NCBI RefSeq assembly: GCF_001275385.1
Contig: NZ_LGIW01000015.1
Coordinates: 62,001 to 126,000 of the forward strand
Reading direction: 5' to 3'
From: Exiguobacterium sp. BMC-KP
Lineage (GTDB): Bacteria > Bacillota > Bacilli > Exiguobacteriales > Exiguobacteriaceae
DNA length: 64,000 nucleotides
Made by a program: the position numbers and the translations under genes. How positions within the stretch are numbered: position 1 is the first letter of the stretch; each line of letters starts with the position of its first letter. Positions 43,201-51,468 of this stretch are shown one piece after another. Under the pieces are notes generated by a model. The model saw only the letters and a list, made by a program, of their open reading frames with translations. It had not been told where the DNA came from and made no database searches.

Positions 43201-43972
43201 AAAGTGGTTCTACTCTCGTGTGTTCGAATTAAATGGACACCCGTTCGTTGCCAAACAACTGAAACGTTTTGCGATGAGTGGGATCAGTCGTCCGTTCATC
43301 CGTCCATTCGTTCAAGCATATGATTTAAATATGGCGGAAGCGACTCGGAATCTAGAGGAGTATTCGAGTTTACATGATGTTTTCATTCGTCATGTCAAAT
43401 CAGAAATGCGACCGATTGATCAAGCAGAAGGCGCATTCGTTAGTCCTTGTGACGGTGTGTTATCCGTCGTTGACGATTTGACTGCTGATATTCGCTTCAC
43501 TGTTAAAGGACAATCGTATACGGTGTCAGAATTACTCGGTTCCCATCATGAAGCACAGCAATACGTCGGGGGACGTGTGATGATCTTTTATCTAAGTCCG
43601 CAAAACTATCATCGTGTCCATGTGCCAATGGATGGGACGGTTCGGACGAGTTATACACTCGGTCGCGATTCAGCACCGGTGAATGAAATTGGTTTAACGC
43701 ATGCACTTCGTCCATTGACACGGAACTATCGTCGTGTGACGCGTATCGTTCAAGGAAAACACGCTTTAGAACATGTCATGGTTGGTGCACTGAACGTCAA
43801 CTCAATCGTGCGGACGAACGAAGCAAAGGACCTTCGACGAGGTGACGAGTTCGGTTATTTCTCATTCGGTTCAACGGTTGTTCTGATTTGTCCGAAAGAT
43901 GCATTGACGTTAGATACCCAAGCGATTGGACCAGTTTTGATGGGGCAACGCCTCGGACAATGGCATTCATGA
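43193..43972 (+). CDS. psd: Phosphatidylserine decarboxylase
   Basis: A 259-residue enzyme that turns phosphatidylserine into phosphatidylethanolamine. The self-cleavage site is FGST (in EFGYFSFGSTVVLI), where Ser becomes the pyruvoyl group; His motifs SPCDGV and YHRVHVP are present. ATG at 43193 is the start used, with GGTGAT upstream; an upstream frame to 43109 overlaps the thioredoxin gene and is not needed. Its partner pssA is in a different operon at 23365-24072, whereas in B. subtilis the two are neighbours. Confidence 0.92.
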   Translation: MIKKWFYSRVFELNGHPFVAKQLKRFAMSGISRPFIRPFVQAYDLNMAEATRNLEEYSSLHDVFIRHVKSEMRPIDQAEGAFVSPCDGVLSVVDDLTADIRFTVKGQSYTVSELLGSHHEAQQYVGGRVMIFYLSPQNYHRVHVPMDGTVRTSYTLGRDSAPVNEIGLTHALRPLTRNYRRVTRIVQGKHALEHVMVGALNVNSIVRTNEAKDLRRGDEFGYFSFGSTVVLICPKDALTLDTQAIGPVLMGQRLGQWHS

Positions 43973-43976
43973 AAGC

Positions 43977-43999
43977 GAGACGCCCGTTCTGGGCGTCTC
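43977..43999 (+). terminator. Stem-loop after psd
   Basis: GAGACGCCC (43977-43985), loop GTTCT, GGGCGTCTC (43991-43999). Very stable but with a weak T tail, so termination may be partial and the next gene could be read through. Confidence 0.65.
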
Positions 44000-44022
44000 C
44001 TTACGTTTAGGAGGAATGAATC

Positions 44023-45372
44023 ATGCCGGCATTGGCATTAGCAGAAATCGGAAGCACGCAGGTCCAAACGTATATTGCGCTTATCATTTTTTTAGTGACC
44101 TATGGCTTCATCATTAGTGAAAAAGTAAGTCGAGCGATCGTTGCTTTACTCGGGGCGCTCGCGATGGTTATCATCGGTATTGTCGATCTTGAGACCGCAT
44201 TGTTTGAATACATTGAATGGGGAACAATCGTCTTATTGATTGGGATGATGATCCTTGTCACGATTGCCAACCAATCTGGACTGTTCGAATACATCGCAAT
44301 CCGAGCAGCTAAAACGACTAAAGGCGATCCGATTAAGGTACTGATTTTATTGTCCGCATTGACAGCTCTCGGATCAGCTTTTCTTGATAACGTCACGACC
44401 GTTTTACTGATCGTTCCGATTACGTTTTCGATTACGAAAATACTTAAGATCGCACCGTTTCCGTTTTTGCTGGCGGAAGTTCTATTCGCGAACATCGGTG
44501 GAACAGCCACTTTGATTGGAGATCCACCGAATATCATGATTGGAGCAGCGAATCCGCACTTGACGTTCAACGCCTTCTTATTGAATCTCGCACCAATCAT
44601 TCTGATCATTACGGTCGTGACGATCGGCATTCTCTACTTCGTCTTCCGGAAGCAACTGCACGTCGAAGCGGAAGATCGACAAAAATTGATGGAAATCGAT
44701 GAAAATAGTTACATTGTCAGTCGAAAGCTTGTCACACGGAGTAGTATCGTTCTCGTTAGTACGATTGCACTGTTCGTATTGCACCCGATATTTGATCGAA
44801 TCGGGCTCCATCTCGAAGCACCGGCCATCGCGATTCTTGGAGCAACGATCCTCATGTTACTAACAATTGAGAACGATCACCAGCTCGAGGGCATCTTTGC
44901 TCGCGTCGAATGGACGACGATTTTCTTCTTCGCGGGATTGTTCGTGCTCGTCGGTGGGATTCAAGAAGCAGGCATCATCCGCTATCTCGCTGAAAAAACG
45001 ATTGATTTGACAGGAGGAGACATTCAGACGACGGCGACTGCTGTCCTGTGGTTGTCAGGGATTGCCAGTGCGACAATCGATAACATTCCGTTCGTCGCGA
45101 CGATGATTCCACTTATCAATGATGTCGCTGCTGGAATTGGATTATCCCCTGCGGATGCGAAAGTGGATGTCTTATGGTGGTCGCTCGCGCTTGGGGCATG
45201 TCTTGGAGGGAACGGGACACTCATCGGTGCGTCAGCGAACGTCATCGTTGCTGGTCTTGCAACACGACAAGGCGAAAAATTCACCTACATGCGCTTTTTA
45301 ATTTACGGAGCACCGATTACGATCGTGACGTTGATTTTATCGCAACTCTATCTATGGATTCGCTATTATTAA
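44023..45372 (+). CDS. ArsB/NhaD-like ion transporter
   Basis: A 449-residue carrier of the ion transporter superfamily with about 11 spans. The repeated motifs SAFLDNVTTVLLIVP with GGTATLIGDPPNIMIG in the first half, and ASATIDNIPFVATMIP with GGNGTLIGASANVIV in the second, are shared by ArsB, NhaD and P-type permeases. No arsenic genes are near, so an anion or Na+/H+ role is as likely as arsenite export. It lies 50 bases after psd, with AGGAGGA before the ATG. Confidence 0.85.
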   Translation: MPALALAEIGSTQVQTYIALIIFLVTYGFIISEKVSRAIVALLGALAMVIIGIVDLETALFEYIEWGTIVLLIGMMILVTIANQSGLFEYIAIRAAKTTKGDPIKVLILLSALTALGSAFLDNVTTVLLIVPITFSITKILKIAPFPFLLAEVLFANIGGTATLIGDPPNIMIGAANPHLTFNAFLLNLAPIILIITVVTIGILYFVFRKQLHVEAEDRQKLMEIDENSYIVSRKLVTRSSIVLVSTIALFVLHPIFDRIGLHLEAPAIAILGATILMLLTIENDHQLEGIFARVEWTTIFFFAGLFVLVGGIQEAGIIRYLAEKTIDLTGGDIQTTATAVLWLSGIASATIDNIPFVATMIPLINDVAAGIGLSPADAKVDVLWWSLALGACLGGNGTLIGASANVIVAGLATRQGEKFTYMRFLIYGAPITIVTLILSQLYLWIRYY

Positions 45373-45404
45373 GAAAACGGGAGGTCCGCCTTCCGTTTTC
45401 TTTT
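45371..45404 (+). terminator. Terminator of the ArsB/NhaD-like gene
   Basis: AAGAAAACGGGAGG (45371-45384) pairs with CCTTCCGTTTTCTT (45389-45402) with G-T pairs, then TT. It overlaps the stop codon. Confidence 0.8.
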
Positions 45405-45429
45405 GTGCGTCGCTCTTACTATCTGATTG

Positions 45430-45438
45430 TGCTATAAT
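45430..45438 (+). promoter_or_regulatory. Extended -10 promoter of the yqe block
   Basis: TGCTATAAT is an extended -10 element (TGn plus TATAAT). No good -35 is seen at the usual distance. It drives yqeG and probably the genes after it. Confidence 0.6.
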
Positions 45439-45508
45439 CGAACGATAAGAACATAACTGTTTCTTAAACTTAACTATAGAGCTAGACCATTATCTGGAGG
45501 TTTTATTC

Positions 45509-46093
45509 TTGTTCAAACGACTTTATCCGAAACATTTCGTGGCTTCGATCTACGATATCGACCTTGAAATGCTCAAACGAAACGGTGTCAAAGCTATTTT
45601 GACCGATCTTGATAATACGCTCGTCGCATGGAATATCGCAGATGCTCCAGACGAATTGGTTGCTTGGCTGGATATGGTAAATAATCAATATGGTTTCGAC
45701 GTCATCATCGTATCGAACAACAATGGAGACCGCGTTAAGAAGTTCGCGGATCCACTCGGATTGCACTATATTGCGCCGGCTCGAAAACCGTTACCTATCG
45801 GGTTTAAGCGAGCCCTAACGGAATTCGGGTATCACGCGAAAGAAGTCGTCTTTTTAGGAGACCAACTCTTCACGGATGTACTCGGTGCAAACTCCGTTGG
45901 AATCGAAGTCATCCATGTTCAACCCGTCGTCAAGACGGACGGTGTCGTCACGAAATTCAATCGCCTGATGGAACGTGTCATTTTCCGCCGGATGAAACGC
46001 AAAGGAATCTATAAGTTGACACAACGCGTCAAAGAAGATCCTTCAGCGCTGGAACATCCGATCGAAACACTTCGTCAGGATAAGCAACAATAA
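45509..46093 (+). CDS. yqeG: YqeG-family HAD phosphatase
   Basis: A 194-residue HAD-IIIA phosphatase. DLDNTLVAWN holds the two catalytic Asp residues, followed by VSNNNG and FLGDQLFTDVLGAN. It is the first gene of the conserved yqeG-yqeH-aroE-yhbY-nadD-yqeK-rsfS-yqeM cluster. The substrate is not established; the family includes a plant phosphatidylglycerophosphate phosphatase. TTG start with CTGGAGG nine bases upstream. Confidence 0.92.
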   Translation: MFKRLYPKHFVASIYDIDLEMLKRNGVKAILTDLDNTLVAWNIADAPDELVAWLDMVNNQYGFDVIIVSNNNGDRVKKFADPLGLHYIAPARKPLPIGFKRALTEFGYHAKEVVFLGDQLFTDVLGANSVGIEVIHVQPVVKTDGVVTKFNRLMERVIFRRMKRKGIYKLTQRVKEDPSALEHPIETLRQDKQQ

Positions 46094-46110
46094 CCCTGTC
46101 AGATCGGTAG

Positions 46111-47346
46111 ATGAAAGGGAAGGCAGCAGTCGCAACACGTACGGCGAGAGGTCGGAAGTTACGCTCTTGGAGTAGCGAGCAGGGCGCTACGGTGAAAAGA
46201 GAAGGGAGAACGTTCCCGCATGCGGCTCAACATAATATGATCGAAGAAATCCACTGCGCTGGTTGTGGTGTCGCCATTCAAACGGAAGACACAAAAGCAC
46301 CAGGATACGCACCTAAATCTGCACTTGATCGTGAAATGGTCATTTGCCAACGTTGCTTTAAATTGAAGCATTATAATCAAATCCAAGATGTATCGTTATC
46401 GGACGATGATTTCGTTAAAATTTTAGACGGAATCGGTCAAAAAGATGCTCTTGTCGTTAAAATCGTTGATATCTTCGATTTTAATGGAAGTTGGTTACCG
46501 GGATTACATCGGTTCGTCGGAAAAAATGACGTCTTACTCGTCGGGAACAAAGCCGATTTATTGCCGAAGTCATTGAACCCGAACCGTCTCATGAACTGGA
46601 TGCGTCAAGCATCGAAGGAACTTGGATTACGTCCAGTCGACGTTCATCTGATCAGTGCGAAAAAAGGTCATGGTGTTGATGAACTCGCTGAAAAAATCGA
46701 TTATTATCGCAAAGGGCGCGATGTCTATGTCGTCGGTTGTACGAACGTCGGAAAATCGACATTAATCAACCAAGTCATCAAACGTTTTGGTGAAGAGGAT
46801 GAAGCTGTCATCACGGTCAGTCACTTCCCGGGAACGACACTTGATTTGATCGATATCCCACTCGACGATAACTGTAATCTGTATGATACGCCGGGAATCA
46901 TCAATCATCATCAGATGGCTCACTACGTTGATGCAAAAGACTTGAAGTTGATCACACCGAAAAAAGAGATCAAGCCGCAAGTCTTCCAAATCCATCCGCA
47001 ACAGACCCTCTTCTTTGGAGGTCTTGCACGATTGGACTATATGGAAGGGAACAAGCGTTCATTCGTCATCTACATGTCGAACGAATTGAAAGTTCACCGG
47101 ACGAAGCTTGAAAAAGCAGACGATTTATATGCAAACCATAATGGTGAGCTATTATCTCCACCGAACGAAAAGACGCGTGAGATGTTACCGCCGCTCGTTC
47201 GTCATGAATTCAGTCTCCGTGACAACATGAAGACGGATATCGTCTTCAGTGGACTCGGCTGGGTTGCGGTTCATGGAAAAGGTGGACGTGTTGCTGCTTA
47301 TGCCCCGAAAGGTGTCGCTGTATCTTTACGTGAGGCGCTCGTCTGA
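46111..47346 (+). CDS. yqeH: Ribosome-assembly GTPase YqeH (start uncertain)
   Basis: A circularly permuted GTPase needed for 30S assembly. It has an N-terminal zinc finger (CAGCG and CQRC), then G4 VGNKAD before G1 GCTNVGKST and G3 YDTPG, as in B. subtilis YqeH. The frame is open from ATG 46111 (411 residues), but family similarity starts only at Met43 (ATG 46237). The 42 extra residues are very basic. ATG 46237 has no ribosome site; GTG 46192 has a weak one (AGGG). The true start is therefore open. Stop overlaps the aroE start by one base. Confidence 0.9.
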   Translation: MKGKAAVATRTARGRKLRSWSSEQGATVKREGRTFPHAAQHNMIEEIHCAGCGVAIQTEDTKAPGYAPKSALDREMVICQRCFKLKHYNQIQDVSLSDDDFVKILDGIGQKDALVVKIVDIFDFNGSWLPGLHRFVGKNDVLLVGNKADLLPKSLNPNRLMNWMRQASKELGLRPVDVHLISAKKGHGVDELAEKIDYYRKGRDVYVVGCTNVGKSTLINQVIKRFGEEDEAVITVSHFPGTTLDLIDIPLDDNCNLYDTPGIINHHQMAHYVDAKDLKLITPKKEIKPQVFQIHPQQTLFFGGLARLDYMEGNKRSFVIYMSNELKVHRTKLEKADDLYANHNGELLSPPNEKTREMLPPLVRHEFSLRDNMKTDIVFSGLGWVAVHGKGGRVAAYAPKGVAVSLREALV

Positions 47347-48134
47347 TGCGCTTTGCCGTCATCGGTCATCCGATTGCCCATTCACTTTCGCCTGAGCTGC
47401 ATACAGCTTGGCTGGAAGCGGCTGGGCTTTTCGGCTGTTATGACCTCATCGATGTAACGGAGCAGGAATTGCCGCAGATCATTACGAAATTACGCACGCG
47501 TCAGTTAGATGGAATCAATGTGACGATCCCGCATAAGACAGCCATCATCCCGTATCTGGATCGATTGGAGCCGGCAGCTCAAAAAGCAGGAGCCGTGAAT
47601 ACGGTGTACCGCAAAGACGGGCAGTTGATTGGTGCGAATACGGATGGGATTGGATTCGTCCGCGCGTTAACGGTGCGTCGTCCGTCATTTAAAAAGACAC
47701 TTGTCCTTGGTGCGGGTGGTGCAGCGCGAGGCATCATTGCTGCGTTGCCTGGAGATGTGACGATCACGAATCGGACACAGGAACGCTCAGAGGCAGTTGC
47801 CACTGAATTTGGAGCACATGTTCTGCCTTGGCAACAAGCTCTTGATTTAACAAGTTACGACGTCATCATTAATACGACTTCTGTTGGGATGGCGCCACAT
47901 GTCGAAGCACGCCCGATCGAATTGACCGAGACGCACGCCTTGATTTGTGATATTATTTATCGACCGACGCCGACCAGTCTATTGCGTGAAGCGACTGAAA
48001 AAGGTCTCGACACACTTGACGGCGTCCCGATGTTCGTCTTACAAGCGGCTGAAGCATTTGAACGCTTCACCGGCAAAGCGCCTGACCTCGCACTTGGCGA
48101 GCAGGTGATACGAAAGCAATTGGAGGAATTTTAA
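47346..48134 (+). CDS. aroE: Shikimate dehydrogenase
   Basis: A 262-residue NADPH-dependent enzyme reducing 3-dehydroshikimate in aromatic amino acid synthesis. Substrate site HSLSPELH and NVTIPHKTA (catalytic Lys), NADP site LGAGGAARG and the conserved INTTSVGM are seen. One-base overlap with yqeH (TGATG), two-base gap to yhbY. Confidence 0.95.
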   Translation: MRFAVIGHPIAHSLSPELHTAWLEAAGLFGCYDLIDVTEQELPQIITKLRTRQLDGINVTIPHKTAIIPYLDRLEPAAQKAGAVNTVYRKDGQLIGANTDGIGFVRALTVRRPSFKKTLVLGAGGAARGIIAALPGDVTITNRTQERSEAVATEFGAHVLPWQQALDLTSYDVIINTTSVGMAPHVEARPIELTETHALICDIIYRPTPTSLLREATEKGLDTLDGVPMFVLQAAEAFERFTGKAPDLALGEQVIRKQLEEF

Positions 48135-48136
48135 TC

Positions 48137-48430
48137 ATGTTAACAGGTAAACAAAAACGTTTTTTACGCGCGACAGCTCACGATTTAAATCCGATTTTCC
48201 AAGTCGGTAAAAATGGAGTCGGAGAAGCGATGTGTGCTGATTTGATGGATGCGCTTGAAAAACGGGAACTCTTAAAAGTACAAGTATTACAAAACTGCGC
48301 AGATGCACCGAAAGATGTTGCACAAGAACTCGTTGCAGGAACGAATGCTGAACTCGTTCAAGTCATCGGAAAAGTCATCGTTCTATATAAAGAATCAAAA
48401 GAGAACAAGACGCTCGAATTGCCACGATGA
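48137..48430 (+). CDS. yhbY: YhbY-family RNA-binding protein (YqeI)
   Basis: A 97-residue CRM-domain protein. The family pattern L-T-x-KQK-x-L-R-x-A-H, PIFQVGKNGV (GxxG-type RNA loop) and the end of the domain VQVIGKVIVLYK are clear. Binds pre-ribosomes. Overlaps nadD by four bases. Confidence 0.93.
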   Translation: MLTGKQKRFLRATAHDLNPIFQVGKNGVGEAMCADLMDALEKRELLKVQVLQNCADAPKDVAQELVAGTNAELVQVIGKVIVLYKESKENKTLELPR

Positions 48431-48996
48431 AAATCGGACTGATGGGCGGAACGTTCGATCCTCCGCATATCGGTCATCTCCTGATTGCCGAACAAGCGCA
48501 GGAACAACTCGAACTTGAAGAGGTCTGGTTCGTACCAGCGAATGTGCCACCGCATAAACAACGTACTGTCACAGAAGGATCGAAGCGTCTACGCCTTGTA
48601 GAAGAAGCGATTGCATTAAATCCAACTTTTTCCGTCTCAGCAATCGAGTTTGAACGAGAAGAGCCTTCCTATACGTATGATACGATTCGTGCATTGAAGC
48701 AACGATACCCAGAGCATGAGTTTCTGTTTCTAGTTGGGGCGGATTCACTTGTTAGTCTCGATACGTGGTATCAAGCCGAACGGTTATACGAGGAAGTCGT
48801 CTTTGGTGCAGTTGCTCGACCTGGAAGTCAGTATCTGATTCCGCGGGGTGCCCATGTAAAAACGGTTGATATGCCATTGCTAGAAATTTCTTCAACGGAT
48901 ATCCGGCAACGGGTTGCACGAGGACGGAGCATTCGTTACCTTGTACCGGAAGCCGTTCGACAACGGATTGAGGAGTGGAAGTTATATGCGCCTTGA
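48427..48996 (+). CDS. nadD: Nicotinate-nucleotide adenylyltransferase
   Basis: A 189-residue enzyme making deamido-NAD from nicotinate mononucleotide and ATP. Nucleotidyl-transferase motif GGTFDPPHIGH at the N-terminus and SSTDIRQRVARG (ISTxxR type) near the C-terminus. Overlaps yqeK by eleven bases. Confidence 0.95.
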   Translation: MKIGLMGGTFDPPHIGHLLIAEQAQEQLELEEVWFVPANVPPHKQRTVTEGSKRLRLVEEAIALNPTFSVSAIEFEREEPSYTYDTIRALKQRYPEHEFLFLVGADSLVSLDTWYQAERLYEEVVFGAVARPGSQYLIPRGAHVKTVDMPLLEISSTDIRQRVARGRSIRYLVPEAVRQRIEEWKLYAP

Positions 48997-49561
48997 AGAA
49001 GCACGTCAAATCATCGAGAACACGTTGCCTGAGCGGCGGTATTTGCACACGTTAGGTGTCGTCGAAACAGCACGACATTTGGCTCTCAAATATGGTGTCG
49101 ATGAAGAAGAGGCGGCACTTGCTGCCATGCTCCATGATTATGCGAAATACCGCGATACGGATGAGATGCGTTCGATTGCTGTTGCATTGAATCAACGAAT
49201 CTTACTCGATTATGATGACGAATTGCTTCATGCGCCAGTGGGCGCGGAGCTAGTCCGTCGAGAACTCGGTTTGGATTCGGACGTGATCTATCAGGCCATC
49301 GCAAATCATACGACGGGTGCACCTGGTATGCCGTTGCTTGATCAAATCATCTTCGTCGCGGATGCGATTGAACCAAATCGCAGTTATCCCGGTGTCGAAG
49401 TGCTTCGCGAAGTAGCAGAGCAGGATTTGACGGACGCTGTCATCGCGACGCTCAGTCAAACGATTCATTTTTTATGTACAAAACAAGCTATCATCTTTCC
49501 GCGAACGATTGAGACCTATAATGCCTTCGTCGCGGCCAAACGAAAGGGGACCGTCCTATGA
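48986..49561 (+). CDS. yqeK: HD-domain diadenosine tetraphosphatase YqeK
   Basis: A 191-residue HD hydrolase. His21, His31 and the HD pair at 50-51 (MLHDYAK) make the metal site, with NHTTGAPGM further on. Family members cleave Ap4A symmetrically to ADP. ATG 48986 follows GAGGAG; the longer frame to 48914 is only overlap with nadD. Overlaps rsfS by four bases. Confidence 0.93.
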   Translation: MRLEEARQIIENTLPERRYLHTLGVVETARHLALKYGVDEEEAALAAMLHDYAKYRDTDEMRSIAVALNQRILLDYDDELLHAPVGAELVRRELGLDSDVIYQAIANHTTGAPGMPLLDQIIFVADAIEPNRSYPGVEVLREVAEQDLTDAVIATLSQTIHFLCTKQAIIFPRTIETYNAFVAAKRKGTVL

Positions 49562-49905
49562 CAGTCGAACAAGAATTACAATTAATCGTAAATGCCATCG
49601 ACGATAAGCGTGCTGAAGATATCGTCGTCCTAAATATGTCGAGCATCTCACCTGTTGCGGACTACTTCGTCATCTGTGAAGGAAATTCAGAAAAACAAGT
49701 ACAAGCAATCGCACGTGAACTCAAAGAAATCGCGCACGAAAATAATCTACCAATTAAACGCCTTGAAGGATTCGATGCAGCACGTTGGGTACTAGCGGAT
49801 CTTGAAAACGTCGTCGTTCACGTCTTCCACCGCGACGATCGTGATTACTACAACCTTGAAAAACTCTGGGCAGATGCTCCAAAGGTTGAAGTCGAGGTCA
49901 ACTAA
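49558..49905 (+). CDS. rsfS: Ribosomal silencing factor RsfS
   Basis: A 115-residue protein that binds ribosomal protein L14 and blocks subunit joining in starved cells. Typical segments: SPVADYFVICEGNSEKQVQAIA, LEGFDAARWVLADLENVVVHVF and YYNLEKLW. One-base overlap with yqeM. Confidence 0.95.
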   Translation: MTVEQELQLIVNAIDDKRAEDIVVLNMSSISPVADYFVICEGNSEKQVQAIARELKEIAHENNLPIKRLEGFDAARWVLADLENVVVHVFHRDDRDYYNLEKLWADAPKVEVEVN

Positions 49906-50633
49906 TGGCATACGAACAGTTCGCCTACATCTACGATGAATTGATGCAGGACGTCCCATACGATCAATGGGTCGACTGGGTTAAAGCATATGTTCCGACT
50001 GGAAGTACAATTGCTGATATCGGTTGTGGAACGGGTACGGCGACGCTTGCGCTAGCAGAGCATTATGAGGTGCTCGGAATCGATTTATCGGAAGAAATGC
50101 TCGAAGTCGCGCAAGAAAAAGCGATAGAAGAAGGATTGAACATTCAATTCTGGGCGCAAGACATGCGCGAAATCGAACTACCGACATCTGTTGATGCCGT
50201 AACGATCTTATGCGACTCCTTGAACTATCTTCAGACAGAAGAGGATGTCAAACAGACGTTTACACACGTAGCAGCCATTCTTAAAGATGGTGGACGTCTC
50301 TTATTCGATACACATTCTCCTTACAAAATGGAGACATTGTTCAACGGGAAGACGTACGCGACGCATGCGGAACAAAGTTCGTACATCTGGTTCGCGGATC
50401 CAGGGGAGACCCCTCTTTCTGTCGTCCATGAACTGACGTTCTTCATCGAGGAAGAAGATGGTCGCTATGAGCGTGTCGATGAAACACATCATCAGCGGAC
50501 GTATCCTCCGGCACAATACGTGACCTGGTTACGCGAAGCCGGGTTCCGAGTGCTCGCTGTCACAGGTGACTTTGGACCGGACGCTCCTTCCGAGACAGCC
50601 GAGCGGATTTTCTTCGTTGCTGAAAAAATGTAA
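49905..50633 (+). CDS. yqeM: SAM-dependent methyltransferase YqeM
   Basis: A 242-residue class I methyltransferase with motif I IADIGCGTGTATLAL, GIDLSEEML and CDSLNYL. The position after rsfS is conserved in Bacillales. Substrate unknown. Ends the yqeG-yqeM run; a terminator follows. Confidence 0.92.
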   Translation: MAYEQFAYIYDELMQDVPYDQWVDWVKAYVPTGSTIADIGCGTGTATLALAEHYEVLGIDLSEEMLEVAQEKAIEEGLNIQFWAQDMREIELPTSVDAVTILCDSLNYLQTEEDVKQTFTHVAAILKDGGRLLFDTHSPYKMETLFNGKTYATHAEQSSYIWFADPGETPLSVVHELTFFIEEEDGRYERVDETHHQRTYPPAQYVTWLREAGFRVLAVTGDFGPDAPSETAERIFFVAEKM

Positions 50634-50650
50634 AAGTGATCTCATCCGTC

Positions 50651-50698
50651 TTTTTTAAGCGATACACATTCGTGTTGCTTGAAGAAGGCGGATTTTTG
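50651..50698 (+). terminator. Terminator after yqeM
   Basis: A long imperfect stem pairs ATCCGTCTT and TTAAGC on the left with GCTTGAAGAAGGCGGAT on the right, then TTTTT. Confidence 0.8.
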
Positions 50699-50859
50699 TC
50701 ATGAAACAGATGCTAATTCAAAGTAACGGCATAGATGACATGACTTTTATCCGATATAACGATGCAGGATCGTGATGCAAAGAGTAGATAGTGTGTATTC
50801 CTTCGTTTCCTAAAGCAGGTGGGGGACTGTTAGAGTCGTGGGAAAGGGAGGGATTCGTC

Positions 50860-51468
50860 TTGACCGTTCCACGTTTGCAACAGATTGCAGGTCTCGTCGT
50901 CGTCCTGCTACTTATCATTCTATTGTTCGTACCATTACCGTCTTGTTCGAAAGAAGCAATGGTCGATCAACCATCTCTAACGGATAAACAACAAGAGGCA
51001 AAAGCAGAGCCAGCAGAAAAAGACACCTCGATGCGCGATAAACTCATCATGGTCGACGTAAAAGGAGCGGTAGAAGCACCTGGACCCTATCAATTCCATT
51101 TGGGTGACCGAGTGAAAGATGCAATCGAAAAAGCAAAGACGACGGAAAAAGCCGATATTCGACAAATGAATCTTGCAGCACGCCTGATCGATGGACAAGA
51201 AGTCATCGTGCCAGTAAAAAAAGGGAAAGATCAGCCAAAACCAACGAAACGCTCAAAAGCAGAGGTACCTAAAGGAGTGATTGATCTTAATGCGGCAACA
51301 GCAGAGCAATTGATGGAAGTTCCGGGGATTGGTCCTGCTAAAGCGGAAGCGATATTAGCTTATCGTGAGGAGAAGGGAGGATTTGCGACGTACGAATCAC
51401 TTGGAGAGGTAAAGGGATTCGGGGAAAAGACGTTAGAGTCGCTTAAATCCTACCTGATTGTCTACTGA
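50860..51468 (+). CDS. comEA: Competence protein ComEA, DNA receptor
   Basis: A 202-residue membrane-anchored DNA-binding protein for transformation. A span near residues 7-26 is followed by a linker, an SLBB-like beta domain (VDVKGAVEAPGPYQF) and a C-terminal helix-hairpin-helix pair (IDLNAATAEQLMEVPGIGPAKAEAI). TTG at 50860 is chosen, seven bases after GGGAGG; the frame extends to 50791 without another good site. Overlaps comEC by one base. The gene comEB that lies between them in B. subtilis is absent. Confidence 0.92.
   Translation: MTVPRLQQIAGLVVVLLLIILLFVPLPSCSKEAMVDQPSLTDKQQEAKAEPAEKDTSMRDKLIMVDVKGAVEAPGPYQFHLGDRVKDAIEKAKTTEKADIRQMNLAARLIDGQEVIVPVKKGKDQPKPTKRSKAEVPKGVIDLNAATAEQLMEVPGIGPAKAEAILAYREEKGGFATYESLGEVKGFGEKTLESLKSYLIVY

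Noticed and set aside
43193-43972. FGST instead of LGST at the psd cleavage site
   Set aside because: B. subtilis Psd also has FGST, so this is normal for Bacillales.
44100-44630. 176-codon open frame antisense to the ArsB/NhaD-like gene
   Set aside because: Shadow of a hydrophobic coding sequence; no ribosome site or promoter.
50701-50775. 24-codon frame between yqeM and comEA
   Set aside because: Starts next to a terminator, no ribosome site, no recognisable feature.
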